Shown piece after piece: positions 45,971 to 58,050 of a stretch of 64,000 nucleotides of DNA (the first letter of the stretch is position 1; every line of letters begins with the position of its first letter). Both the position numbers and the translations under genes were made by a program. The stretch is from assembly GCA_946406115.1 (NCBI GenBank), contig OX291557.1:6666501-6730500 (forward strand), written 5' to 3'. The notes beneath the pieces are model-generated. The model had not been told where the DNA came from, did no database searches, and saw nothing but the letters and a program-made list of their open reading frames with translations. The stretch comes from Apoda limacodes. Its lineage: Eukaryota; Arthropoda; Insecta; Lepidoptera; Limacodidae.

Positions 45971-47970
45971 AACAATGTAGAATTTGTTATACTTTTTTAT
46001 TAATTCTGTTGATGAATCTAGTATTCAACAATTTGTTCCTATGTTGATAAATTTTAACTCGTAAATTTTATAATGTAGAATACGTGATAATTAGTATCTA
46101 TTGTCTTTAATATCATGTCTTTATACAATAAGTAACTACTGGAATCTTGTTTAGTCACGCCACATGACAAGAAAATAACAATTGTTATTTATATCTCACG
46201 GTAATCATGTAATTGGTTCGACTAGTACTCGAAAATATATTATAATGAATTTAATTAAGTAGTTGGGGATTTTAAGTGAACAGTAAAGTAAGCCTTTTTT
46301 GACATAAATTTACTTTCCATTTGATTCTCAGGAAGCAAGAACTATACTACATCACCAATACAATAAATTGATTCACATTCTTCCAATAATAATATTGATA
46401 AAATTAATACTATAATCAGTTTTAGTGTGCGATATATATATTATAGTCAATAGATTTCGATTAGAGTTAGATAAGATAGGTTATCGCCCTGCGGACTCAA
46501 GAAAATTTCACAAACAAAATAAACAAACCGTCTGGGCAGCAACTAACTTCTGTTCGTGTTAATATCGAAGATTTTTTGCAAATTAATTGTGGCCATGTTG
46601 AATCGGCCATCTTCAATATTAAAAACTAACAAAAGATTTGGATTCAGCACCCTCGAAAACCTAAGAGAACTTAGTTTTAATTAAATCGTGGAAGATTGGA
46701 AATGTGCATCGCTCCCAAAAAGGCAAGCCGATCTCAAGACCTTTAAATAATTATAACAGTTAAGACTATGGCATACCCTAGTTAAAACGTGCCGTTTCGA
46801 CCAGTGTACAAAGACATATATTACACTATCGAAGCTTACAAAAAAGCACACTTCCACGTGACCGCACGATGAAAAGGTCGATTACCTCGGTTTTTTGTCA
46901 TGTTTATATATATTTTATGAAAAAAGAATCAAGAAAATATCACACTTAGTTTTTCTAACAATTTGAATAGAATGTCAGATTTTTTTATCTTATTTTTTTC
47001 ACGTCAAAAAGTGTACTTAGGACCGTAACAAAAATAAATAAATCCTTGCAAACTTAACTCGTTTGGGTATGCCATCACCCTAAGACTAATATAAACCTTA
47101 CTAAATCAGTCATATTTCTCACTATAGATTTATGTTCCTGACGGAAGATTTATTCATAATATATCACGTGGCTCTCGCAAGGTTGCTTGCTAGGGCCTGA
47201 GTTATTCCTACGTCACTATTGCCTCAGCACGTGTAAGGCTGCTTTAATTAAGTAGGCATTAGGCATCAATATACGTGATTGTTTATCATTACTAGCCTTA
47301 TCTGCAAATGGCTCGCTCAAAGGATCATTTATAGGAAGACAATTTATAAGTGCTTTGGTTTTATATGCGTCTCATTGTAGGTTTCTGTTGTATAAATTTT
47401 AATTAAATTATGTATCCAATGAAGATCTCTTTTGAATACGGTTTTGCCTTTATAAGAAACTACTGACAATCCCTGACTTTGCTTGTTTGAAATTTTAGTT
47501 TTTCTTTTTTTCTTTTTTGTAATATGTATAGTATAATATAACAAATTATTTAATTAATATGTTAGTAATATGAAATTTGACTCTCATACTAGGTTTGTAG
47601 GTTTGTTTGTCTGTACCTTTGTAAATTAAGAACGGCTAAACAACATTTAAAATTTGTTTGATTTCGGAGACATATCTATCCTAAGCTATTTCATATATAT
47701 AATGATTTTATTTTAGAAGAAGGAATGTAAAACATAATAACAATTATTAACGTTGGACTCTACATTTGTCTCTTGTGTGTTAACATTTTGCTGACTAACC
47801 TCTTAAGATACGGCGCAGGCTCTAGAAGTACAGTCAACAGCTTCATTTTTTTAATAAAGGTATTTTTATACTAATTTAATACTAATACTATAATTATACT
47901 ATTATTATATGTAATTATATAATTACTTCTTATACTTACTTGCGTACCTATTTAAAAATTAATCTCGGCT
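45971..47970. other. AT-rich DNA without recognised genes
   Basis: No coding frame or clear repeat recognised. 'gccctgcggactcaagaaaa' near 46487 has a similar counterpart near 35430 ('accctgcggcttaagaaatc'), perhaps a very old shared repeat. Confidence 0.35.
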
Positions 47971-48030
47971 TTCCATCGGGTGGACCGTAAACTTGTTTGC
48001 CCTTTTAGTTGTATAAAATAAATACAATGC
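47971..48030 (+). repeat. Short CR1-like LINE tail scrap
   Basis: 'catcgggtggaccgtaaact' then 'tgtttgcccttttagttgta' and 'taaaataaataca' match the last part of the dispersed tail at 41990-42030. Confidence 0.45.
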
Positions 48031-48635
48031 AGATAATAATTTTGCATTTAGTAATATAACTAGCCTCTTACTACCAAGATAACAGCCTTTTTACCGCAGT
48101 CACTTGAAAAAGTACATTTTCTTAACTGATAAACGTTAATAAAACAACATTTACACAAAGGTGATAACAAAATTTTAATTTCGAACCACCAGAAAATTAT
48201 GACTAGGTTGCATTCCAAAACTCTTATGGCCGTAAGTTAAACTCCCCCTAGGCCGTTCCAGAACGACACGAAGAGTGTACCGGGCCAATAATTATTGAGC
48301 AGAGTTATTGTTTTGGAATATCTTGCTGGATTGAAATAGTCTTTTTGTTAAAATAAGTTTTTTATTAAAACGGTTCTTGCTGTTTTTATTTATAATTTTA
48401 ATGAACCATTTACTATCATATTCATAACCTACTAATCCATTTTACGGCAAGTTTCAAATAAGGAAACTAATAAAATGAGGTAAATAAGTAGTTCATAACA
48501 AAATACTTAGTTATGAACAACAATATAAAATTTTCTCGCGCCTTTGTATCACTCGCTAATTACTCTTGCACCGCTTGCTTCTATCATTCGCTATGATCGA
48601 GATTCAACTTAGGTTCTCGTATGAGATTCGCCTTT

Positions 48636-48918
48636 TTAGGGTTTCGTACCCAAAGGATAAAAAAAGGGACCCTATTACTAAGACTCCGCTGTCCGTCCGT
48701 ATGTCACCGCGCTGTATCTCATGAATCGTGATAGTTAGACAGTTGAAATTTTTACAGATCATGTATTTCTGTTGCTGCTATAACAACAAATACTACAAAA
48801 CAGAATAAAATAAATATTTAAGGGGGCTTCCGTAAATCAAACGTGAATTTTTTGACGTATTTGTAGATAATGGTACGGAACCCTTCGTGCGCGAGTCCGA
48901 CTCGCCCTTAGCCGGTTG
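48636..48918 (-). mobile_element. Short element with GGGTTCCGT-type inverted ends
   Basis: The left end 'ttagggtttcgtacccaaag' faces the right end 'ggtacggaacccttcgtgcg', followed by 'cgagtccgactcgcccttag' and 'ccgg'. Inside are 'gggaccctattactaagact' and 'ccgctgtccgtccgtatgtc'. A sister copy of 43666-43880 and better preserved. Confidence 0.75.
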
Positions 48919-49469
48919 TGTTTACTTACTCAATCTACTATAACACATTTGATGTTCAAAGCAAGCAACGTAATGGCAATCATAACTAACTTAAAGCAGA
49001 TGATTTTTACTAAGTTGAGGAGCTGGACCGCAGAATAAAGAAAAGTACTTACTGGACGCAGTCCATAAACAAGTTGAAAGGCTGAAGTTTGTAAGATCTA
49101 ACCAATCAAAATATGTATAATAAATTTTAATTATCTTTTTATTTTTTTCGTTTATCAGCTTTTATAACCTTACTTCTTGGTAGTTGTTTTGGTTTATAAG
49201 AAGAAATATATAGCATATTAAAACAAAATAATTTTGGCAAATTTTTGTGCTATCTGTACACCTCAGAACCTCTATCATATTATTGGCACAAAATGAAACA
49301 ATCATTCAGCTGAATGATTTGAATGAACTGGCACGAATTGATCTTTTCACGCTGTATGACTTGCATGAACTCTTACAATATTGCATTGCATTTCATTAAA
49401 AGTTAATAGGTGCGGTAATTTATTACAGATCAAAGATTGATGTTCATGAATACTTGTTTCAACGGGTTT

Positions 49470-50108
49470 TGTTTTATCTTACATTCTTTGTGTTGGTAAA
49501 AAATAAATATTTTTTATCATGCACATTTACACACTTGAATAGGGCATTTAAGACTTTTCAGAAACTGAAAATTTATATTTTTTGAGCCCATATATAAACC
49601 AACAATACATTTATTTTTATAAAAATCAATATTACTGGACATATTTTTCATTAAATAATCTAACTAACTTAAATGGGTGTTATGTTTAATCTTACATTCT
49701 TTGTGTTGGAAAAAAAAAAATATTTTTTATCATGCACATTTACACACTTGAATAGGGCATTTAAGACTTTTCAGAAACTGTAAATTTATATTTTTTGAGC
49801 CCATATATAAGCCAACAATACATTTATTTTTATAAAAATCACTTTACTGGACATATTTTTCATTAAATAATCTAACTAACTTAAATAGGTGTTATGCTTA
49901 ATCTTACATTCTTTGTGTTGGAAAAAAATAAATATTTTTTATCATGCACATTTACACACCTGAATAGGGCATTTAAGACTTTTCAGAAACTGTAAATTTA
50001 TATTTTTTGAGCCCATATATAAGCCAACAATACATTTATTTTTATAAAAATCACTTTACTGGACATATTTTTCATTAAATAATCTAACTAACTTAAATGG
50101 GTGTTTTG
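49470..50108 (+). repeat. Three tandem copies of a 212-bp unit
   Basis: 'cttacattctttgtgttgg' begins at 49478, 49691 and 49903 (spacing 213 and 212). Each copy runs through 'catgcacatttacacac', 'gaatagggcatttaagactt' and 'gagcccatatataa' to 'ctaactaacttaaa'. Copies 2 and 3 are more alike than either is to copy 1. Non-coding. Confidence 0.92.
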
Positions 50109-50214
50109 TGGGATTTAGTGACTTTACTAACCTATTTCTCGCAAATATATACACAGATACATTGACTCTGAGAGGAATTATTTGCAAGGAATCGGAATCT
50201 AAAATTCCCATAAA

Positions 50215-50642
50215 TAAAAAAAAGTAAAAAAAGATTTTTTTAAAAACTTGCTTTTTTAAAAATATTAGAATCATATATAAATTCAATCTAACCAAAATTG
50301 TACTAAAAAGTAAAAAATTTTTTTTTTAAATGAATATAATTTTTTTTATATTCACGTACGACTGCAAGAAAAGCAAGGCGTGCGTAGGTACTTACATACA
50401 ATCACTTGATAAACTATCAATATCCACTAAAACTCTAGCACGTCAAATATTCGTGTGTAGCGCGCGCCTTGCTTCTCTTGAAGTCGTACGTGGATATAAA
50501 AAAAATTATATTCATTTTGAAAAAATATTTTTTACTTTTTAGTACAATTTTTGGTTACATTGAATTTTTATATGATTCTTATGTTTTAAGAAAAGCAAGT
50601 TTTTAAATAAAATCTTTTTTTTTTTTTTTTTTATACTTTTTA
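50215..50642. mobile_element. Foldback-type MITE with long inverted arms
   Basis: The left arm (about 50215-50377) contains 'ttctaaaattcccat'-flanked 'aagtaaaaaaagattttttt', 'aaattgtactaaaaagtaaa', 'aatgaatataattttttt' and 'cacgtacgactgcaag'. The right arm (about 50461-50642) has the same words inverted: 'gaagtcgtacgtggatataa', 'aaattatattcattttgaaa', 'actttttagtacaatttttg'. A core of about 85 bp separates them. Poly-T and poly-A runs differ in length between arms. No transposase. Confidence 0.8.
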
Positions 50643-51109
50643 GTGATAATTTAATTGATTTTTTATAGTTTATTGTCCAAGTTTCATTAGTTGGGTGATG
50701 AGAACTTGGAGAACAATATTATCTTCAATATAAATTAGTTATTAAATTTTCACTTAATTTTTCACGTTCCACCCTAATGTGATAACATCGAAATGAACAT
50801 CAAATTCGTGATCTGCGACCCTCAAAACCCCCGGATACCCATTTTGAAGATTTTTAAATTTTTCACCTCCACCTCTAGGTTGTACCCTTGGTACAACTCT
50901 AAGAGGCGGTTGTTGGTCAAAGTAACTATGGAATATTGTATTGTCATCCGAGCTTAGTAAGTATGCAAAATTTCATCGAAGGGTGATAACAGGAAGTATG
51001 TTTAATTAAGCAAGATTTTAATTAAGCAAGATTCCACCACAAGATGGAAGGAAAAATAAAAATGAAAAAGGAAGCATTGCAAGTTAAATAAAGCAAGTAA
51101 AAATATAAG
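50643..51109. other. Unclassified DNA, probably worn repeat
   Basis: 'acgttccaccctaatgtgat' and 'ggttgtacccttggtacaac' (the latter self-complementary) suggest an old element. No frame. Confidence 0.3.
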
Positions 51110-51430
51110 TGAATTGGTAGTGTAGGGTTTCGATTTCACTTATACGTCGTGAGTGGCGGAGGTTCGAGACCCGGCGTGTACCAATAAGTCTTTTTCTTAT
51201 TTTTCAAGTACATTAATTATTCACACCACTGGATTTTCGGTGGAGGAAAACATCGTGAGGAAACCTGGATACGTCAAAAAAAAAACAAAAAAGGCGAATG
51301 TGAAGTCCACAATCCGCACTAGACCTGAGTGTGAACAATGGCTCAAATCACTTTCGTTGAGGGTAGGCCATGGCCCACCAGTGGGGACGTATGAGGCTGA
51401 TAAGGACAAAGGTAGTGTTAATAAATAAGG
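51110..51430 (+). repeat. tRNA-derived SINE, plus strand
   Basis: A polymerase-III B box is visible as 'ggttcgagacc' (51163-51173), preceded by 'gagtggcgga'. Downstream come 'tttttcaagtacattaatta', 'ggaaaacatcgtgaggaaac', 'gtgaagtccacaatccgcac' and 'ccagtggggacgtatgaggc'. The same order, inverted, is at 59438-59712. The A box here is eroded ('tggtagtgtagg'). Frames of 91 and 84 aa crossing it are by-products. Confidence 0.8.
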
Positions 51431-53439
51431 AAATACGACTCAGTGCTTATGCCAAGAAAACGGACATAATATTGCCTACACATTCCGCGACTTCTAAAAG
51501 ACATCTTGAATTTATATTATTACTCCATTGTCTTTTAGCCTCAAAATCAACATACAATAATCCATATGCACTGAGTCATCTACTTGCTTGGCATATGCTA
51601 ATATATATGCGGTCGCTGATATGAGCGACGCACGACGGTCTAAGCCAAACCTTACTTATCTTATCCATCAAGCTGTCAGTCCGCTGCGGGCCGCCCGTGG
51701 ACCGCATGCAAAACTGCATGCGTTGCAACCCTAAACGTTAGGCTGTGTGTACACAGTTTACAACATATTATATTTAATATTCACAAGCCAGCAATAAAAA
51801 ACCTAATGTAGCAAACTATAATTATATTTACTTGAATAGCATTCATTAAGAATTTTTTCTGTATGCCTAAATTACAAACACCTGATAACGTGTCGAGAAA
51901 GAACAAATACCTTGACTTAAAATTAGGATTACTGTTAATGTTAAAATTTAGTTTTTTAATGTTAAAAATTAGTAAATTTATTTTATGGAATACAATATTC
52001 TTTAACAATGCGTGTATTTATAAGCAAAATTTAAACCCTGAGAAGGTAAAACAGGGACTGTTTTTAAGAATGTATTTGTAACTGCTTTGTTTGTGTGGAC
52101 CCTTATAGAGAGGAATTCTGAAAATTAGAAAAAAAATAGGTTAATCGATGAGGCTCATATAGAAAGTTTATTTTTATTTCGATATTGTACACTAGACCTT
52201 ACAAACTACCGGCACATGATTCGCCTATTCTGATGGCTCACTGCGACCGCAGAATAAATTTGTATCAATTAAATTTCAGCTGACCAATGGTGCCTTCGAT
52301 CGTTAGGATCATGTTGAAGTCCTTATCTTTGATGAATACAAAGTATTTCGATACTAATTTGCTATTGAAATTAAGTCTTTGAATTTCGATTCGATTTACC
52401 GTTTCTTTTCTACTTTTTTTAGTCATCGATATTCTTCACCCATTCGATTATCGTTTATCAAGTTTTTGCTTCTTATATTTTCCTAATATGTAAAAAAGTA
52501 GTTTAATTTATGCTAGTGGATGCGCGCGGCTTTGTTCACGTGTTATTCCTTAACTTCAAAATATATTATATAACTTTATAAATAAATGAAAGCATCTCAT
52601 TTTTAGGGTTCAAAAACGGAACACTAATAATGTTTATATCTACTAATCCAATCTGGGGCCTTATTGAGAACAGTCTCGATCTATTCAAACTCTGGAATTC
52701 TAGAGAAAAATGTATGCAAGTACATTCACAGGTTTCAAGAGGTAAGTCAGACTTCTATTCATTTTTTACATAACCTTCATTAGAAACACTTCATATAAAT
52801 ATGTTTTTATTACTACTTCCGTAACCGCAGGTTTCAAAGCAATATATAATTAATTTTCCAATCGAACTCAATCTCGAACAAATAAGTTTCATTAATCAAA
52901 CTATATGAACTAATTTATCTTACTTACTAAATTGACTTTCAAGCTACTTACTAGGGTTATCTTTTGCATTCCTATACTTACAGTTAACTTAAACATTAAA
53001 AGCATTCCATTTTGACCAAATCTGGAATCGAATCTGCTAAGGCCTGTTGCAATGAGCTTAAGCGACACAAATAACTTGATTAAAGTTGACAGGAGATCTG
53101 TTAAGGGTTTCCAGTTAGCAATGGTCTGTATCACTTCACGATATTTCCTTGTTTTCAATTAACTTGTGGAATGGCAGAAGGGGAGGGGGAGATTAGATTA
53201 TAATGGACAGCGTGACTGCCCACTCTCGCTTGACAGTTTGTTGTCTGATACAAATGAGATTGAACGCGGTAACAGTAACTCGAGGATCGTGACCTAAAGG
53301 GTACGGAGTATATTTCATATAGATATAATTTGCTATATGTCTTGAGACTTCAGAAACATAGGTATTGATTTGAAACTAAACATAATATGAGAGCTTTCGC
53401 CGTTTCTTCTTACCAGAACGCCATTTTGACTTGACTTCA
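51431..53439. other. AT-rich DNA without recognised genes
   Basis: 'gctgcgggccgcccgtggac' near 51683 and 'gcatgcaaaactgcatgcgt' (51704-51723, a 7-bp dyad) mark a GC-richer spot. No protein recognised. Confidence 0.35.
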
Positions 53440-53515
53440 AAAAAGTGATATGATATCCTATATTTGAGAAATAAAGCATTTGAATTTGAATTTAATCAAA
53501 ATAAAAATAAATTCA
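53440..53515 (+). repeat. LINE 3'-tail fragment
   Basis: 'gagaaataaagcatttgaat' then 'ttgaatttaatc' is a familiar non-LTR element tail with a polyadenylation-like 'aataaa'. Only the tail is present. Confidence 0.4.
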
Positions 53516-54164
53516 TTTTTGAAGAGCTTTCAGGAAACCCCACACAACGGGGTGCAAGAAAAAAATCATCCTTCTTTTAAAGCATGGATACGAGAGCTTA
53601 TTAAAAATTATTTCTTATCAGTAATATAGTAAATATTCAACTTGATGGCTCTTTCTATAAAATTTACAAAAATTGGTGACAGTTCACAAAAGAAGTTCGA
53701 TTCAATTTTTATTAGAATCGATATGCAAAGACAGTTGTGACATACGGACGGACGAACAAGACGAAACTATAAGGCTTCTGTTTTTGCCATCTGGCTACGG
53801 ATGGAACTCTGGAATTCCTATTTAGATCTTATCCTATTCACATAAGATATGTGAAGAACGGTTTGGCAAAATTTCAACCGTTTGTGTATACGGGGTAAGT
53901 GACGTCTTACGCAAATTAATACCATAGACTCAGTACCTACTACTAATCCCTATAATATACCTAATTATTCTGAAATTCTGAATTCTTTAAAGTTAGAATT
54001 TTGCGTTGCTTTTTTCATGCTTTTTTATTTCAAGTTTTCGTGCTAAAAACAAAACAAAATTAACGTAAAGATTTACCTAAAAAAAAATATTTTAAAAATA
54101 TAAAAATACTAAAAATTTAAAATTACAATTGAACCATGTAATATCGGATTTACTCAATCCCGCC
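53516..54164. other. AT-rich DNA with repeat debris
   Basis: 'catacggacggacgaacaag' and 'ttgccatctggctacggatg' at 53742-53812 look like the end of a GGGTTCCGT-type repeat. The rest is unassigned. Confidence 0.35.
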
Positions 54165-54395
54165 TCAACAGAGCATCCAATTGAGCTAAAATTTTGCAAA
54201 GATATTTAGAGACACGAATAAGGCCATAGGCATTATCTCGCGGGAGTAACAGTTACCAAATTTACCTAACTATAGCTGCAGCTATAGCTTGCAATATCAA
54301 AGTTTTTTAGTATAATCAAGGAGTTGCCATAAGAATCCCATACAGATAACCAAATTAAGGGCAGACGGAGCCGTTGGCAAAAGCTAGTTATGATA
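54165..54395 (+). repeat. Copy of the 'actaatattataaag' family, 3' half
   Basis: 'atagctgcagctatagcttg', 'gtataatcaaggagttgcca', 'aatcccatacagataaccaa' and 'ttggcaaaagctagttatga'. The family's usual end is intact; the start is missing. Confidence 0.65.
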
Positions 54396-55886
54396 TATCT
54401 AATTGTATATGAAAATACTGGTTATGGTTACCCTTATCGGAGAGTAAAAACGTACAAATTCATAAATATTCTTATATAAATATATTCTTAATTTTCAGTT
54501 AAATCTTATTAAAAAAGTATCATTTAACATATTTTATACGAATGTCGCAGATTTATAATGTTAATTATACAGATACTACAGATTTTATTAGACAAGAAAC
54601 TCGTACACATTTGATACATAATGAGACCTATTATTTTTTGCAATTGTTCGCGGTTTATTAAAGTGATTTTACACTACAATCTAACATACCAAACCGTAGA
54701 TAATACACGGTCGTCGTCGGTCGGGATATGATGGTAGCAGACAGCAGTTCATTTGCGAATACAAGATCTTGCATGCTGCTGACTGCCAGTAATCTTTAGC
54801 TACACTGAAAACACCAGTCCATTATTGTAAGACCGTAGAATGAGGAAAACACGCAGACTTTATATAGTAGAGACACTGTCAATGTATTTTTGAAGACATG
54901 TCCGACGACAACTTTTACAAAGGCCAAATGGACAAAACTGTATGACAGTTCCAAATGGCAAGGTGCCTGTTAAATTTCATCAGAATCGCTGTAAATACAG
55001 AATTATGAGATTCTGCGACAAGATATAAACAAATAAAAGCTAAAAATACGACTACTAAACGGATGTGTATAGTCCAATTTAATATTTTTTTTTACTATTT
55101 TTCTCTATTAAGAAAGAAATGCAGTCAATTAACCATTACTATAAATGTAATAGTGTACAAAGTAACTGAATTATTCATGCAAAGTACATTTAAAATAGTA
55201 ACATATTGCCACGCAGTCTTATTAGACGCGTAACTTAGACCCAACTTAGAATTCGATGTCCATATTTGGCACGCCAGTTAGAATGCTAATGGCTTGTCAT
55301 TTCAGCAAATGAATAACAAATGAGAATTCCAATAAGTACGTGTCCTTGCTGTAATGATTTGTTATATGAAATATCGAAGTCGTGTCTGTTGCAGCAATAA
55401 AGTCCTCATTAGAAAATACTACCTAAGTGTTGGTTATATTAAGTTGAGATGATATGTAATGTATAAAAGCCACATACCTAACTATTCAAATTCTAATAAG
55501 ATGGGTAAATCCTAATTCAATGTTTATTTTATAGCAAAAAAGAATCTACTATAAACTATTTTTATTGGCTCCTTATTAGTTACTTTATCGCTATCATCAT
55601 CAAATTATCTTCTATTGGTCCATTGCTGTACATTGGCCTCATCCATGGTACACCATTATCATATTACTTGATACAAACAGACTTGTGATCAGACAACACA
55701 GGACAACTTTGGCAATATATATAATACCAACATAAATAATGTCTACTCAAGTTTTATACAAACAGAAACATAAGAAAAAACTTTGTCATACTAAAAATAA
55801 TATTCCATTGAACCTTGTGCATCAGGATCCCTCCAGGGAGACTGAATATACAAAGAATAATGTCAACGGTAAAACATCGCCGGGAT
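54396..55886. other. AT-rich DNA without recognised genes
   Basis: Near 55610-55660, 'ggtccattgctgtacattgg' and 'cctcatccatggtac' resemble the inverted 3' part of the SINE kind seen at 57955. Otherwise unassigned. Confidence 0.35.
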
Positions 55887-56250
55887 CAGAAAAGCATTCT
55901 ACAATATTTCAGACTATGTAAATGATAAAAATCCATGGGACTGAAGATGCTCAATTAAGGGACGAATAGTTAAACCAAATTAAAATGGAAATAATATATT
56001 GTACTAGTATATTATACGGCAAAAAAAAATTATTTAAAAAGCATTTATTGTATTTGTATTGTTTATGATTTTCTTAAAAAAGAAACTTTCGAGTTTCTTG
56101 CCGGATTCTTCTCGGTAGAAATCAACAACATTGTGAACCGGAGGGTGTGTGGGAGGATTAAAAAAATAGTATTTCATAACTTTGACGATTTTAAAGTGTT
56201 TTGAAAAACCTAATTTGAATCAAAAAATTCGCCACTGATTTTGAACTAAG
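55887..56250 (+). repeat. Second, shorter copy of the Jockey-like LINE 3' end
   Basis: 'aaaagcattctacaatattt' then 'cagactatgtaaatgataaa' and 'aatccatgggactgaagatg' match 30859-30930 nearly base for base, including the stop. The 3' UTR goes on through 'cgagtttcttgccggattct' and 'tctcggtagaaat'. It is 5'-truncated, as usual for target-primed insertion. Confidence 0.8.
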
Positions 56251-56379
56251 TACCATATTAACTTACAAATAAAATGATGCGAAAAGAAGCAGTAAAGCAA
56301 AATATCATTGTTTATATTCTTGGTTATTTAGCTTCGTAACATAAAAAGTATAAAATATTTTTTTTTTGTTTATATAATA

Positions 56380-56610
56380 CACATCGCCGTGTGGCCCCAA
56401 AGTAAGCAAAGCTTGTGTTGTGAATACCAGACAACGACTACAAAAACATATATATTACTTTTTTTTTGTAAATACATACATATTATACATAAATACACCC
56501 AGACTCAAGACAAACACAAATATTTATATCATAAATGTTTGTCCAGTGCAGGAATCGAACCCACACCCTCTGCACAGCAGCCGGTCACACTACCAACTAG
56601 GCTGCGAGAG
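56380..56610 (-). repeat. tRNA-related SINE, minus strand
   Basis: An inverted B-box-like 'ggaatcgaacc' lies at 56551-56561, with 'cagccggtcacactaccaac' and 'taggctgcgagag' beyond it (the A-box side). The 3' part, 'ccccaaagtaagcaaagctt' and 'gtgttgtgaataccagacaa', is at the low-coordinate end. A matching 3' scrap is at 22240. Confidence 0.7.
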
Positions 56611-56629
56611 AGTCAGTTAAAAATTCCTA

Positions 56630-56730
56630 CTAATACTATCAAAGCCAAAGTTTGTGAGAGTGTGTATGTTACACCTTCGCGTCAGAACAACTGAATTGAT
56701 TGAAATTTGGAATTCACCTTGAGCTATTGG
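56630..56730 (+). repeat. 5' part of the 'actaatattataaag' family
   Basis: 'ctactaatactatcaaagcc' then 'aaagtttgtgagagtgtgta' and 'ttgattgaaatttgg'. It stops where the LINE remnant begins. Confidence 0.5.
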
Positions 56731-56734
56731 GTTG

Positions 56735-57150
56735 CTACTTTATAAGCAGCAGGTCTGGCCACGCATGGAGTACTGCTACCATCTTTGTTTTCCACAGCTT
56801 GTATCTATAATGAGGTTTATTTAGAGTAATTGTTACAAGCAATGGCCAGGGCTACTACCAGCCATCGTACCGTTCGCCAACTACAAGGAATTCACCCTTA
56901 CGCCATATAATCTAAGTGTCTAGTGCGGTTTCATAGAAACTTCCTCCTTCGAACTCTGAGATGGTGGAATCAGCTCCTTGACGAAGTTTTCCCAATCTTA
57001 ACTATGGGATACTTCAAGAAGTGAGTTATTAATTCTTAAAGGGCCTGCAACACGCGAGTAATGCCCCTAATGTTATAAGTTCGATATGTTACCGTGAACA
57101 TCAGGCAAGCCATATGCTTGTTTACCACCTAAGTGCTATAAGATAAAAAG
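56735..57150 (+). pseudogene. CR1-like LINE remnant: reverse-transcriptase C-terminus and 3' UTR
   Basis: One frame gives KQQVWPRMEYCYHL (56744-56785), resembling the conserved 'EYC.H.W' stretch. A second frame gives LRTLRWWNQLLDEVFPILTM then GYFKK before stop (about 56945-57024), the familiar 'WN.LP..VFP...FKK' end of CR1-type reverse transcriptases. The tail 'ggcctgcaacacgcgagtaa' to 'catatgcttgtttaccacct' follows. Several frameshifts make it a dead copy. It links the dispersed tail scraps at 6061, 11112, 41935 and 47971 to a LINE. Confidence 0.7.
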
Positions 57151-57954
57151 CATCAATTCCTGCCTTAGATTTATCAATAGTGGTTTTCTAGAAACACATT
57201 AAAGCAATTACTGCAATAAATAAATAATACAAGCACTGCAATTAATCTATAAAAGTTAATAAAGGTAATTTTATAGTTGATATTCCAGTAGACAAAGAAT
57301 GACAGCTAAATGCAAGTGCATTATGCAGGGACTCGTAGAACTAGTTGTTAATAAAGATATTGTTTTGAATAAGAACTACACCACTCGAATAACAATCACT
57401 TCGGTGGCTGGAGGAAATCAGATCTTGAAGATAAAAAGGATCCATTGCTTATTCAATTTGAAAATGCTCAAAATCACGCCACCTTTCGTTAAATATCGAA
57501 TAGTGTTATGACTTTCGCATTATAATTTAATCGAAATTGCTTTATAGCTTTTATTAAAACGGTTTTAAAACGTCATATCGAATTCTCTCCAAGTACTATT
57601 TTGATCTATTTGTCATTCACAAAAACGCCCTGTATACTAAATTTTATCAAATGTGGACTTTTGTATTTTTTTACTTTAGCCAATGTGAGTTTTAACTTTA
57701 GAAGCACATGCCTCTTAATTGGGCACTCAGGCCTTGTGCGGATAAGGGGACGTTGTCGAGCTATTGGCCGGCTACTCGATTTCATGTCACCCATAAGGCC
57801 TTTAACTTGGCTTAATGACTACTGGCATATAACAGGGATTGCAATTGTGTTTATTTACAGAATATGTACTGATAAGTACAGGCTATTTGGTATAAGCAAC
57901 ATTTTCTCAATATCGGAAGGGGGCAATCATATTTTTTGATGCAGTAATATGTAA
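57151..57954. other. AT-rich DNA without recognised genes
   Basis: Frames at 57299-57511 and 57601-57939 are unassigned. 'aaaacgccctgtatactaaa' near 57620 resembles a piece of the repeat at 31535. Confidence 0.35.
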
Positions 57955-58050
57955 AAAAGGACCGGCCGTTGTGAAGACATATGGGGGAGGCCTACGTTCA
58001 GCAGTGGAGGTCTTTTGGCTGAAACGAACGAACGAACGAACGAATATGTA
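57955..58050 (+). repeat. SINE 3' fragment plus (gaac)n run
   Basis: 'gggggaggcctacgttcagc' then 'agtggaggtcttttggctga' is the known-looking 3' end of a lepidopteran SINE. It is followed by 'aacgaacgaacgaacgaacg', a four-base microsatellite. Confidence 0.65.

Noticed and set aside
51163..51173. tRNA gene at the B box (also 56551 and 59650)
   Set aside because: No cloverleaf can be formed around the boxes; the flanks are SINE bodies.
51153..51624. Frames of 91 and 84 residues
   Set aside because: They lie mostly inside the SINE at 51110-51430.
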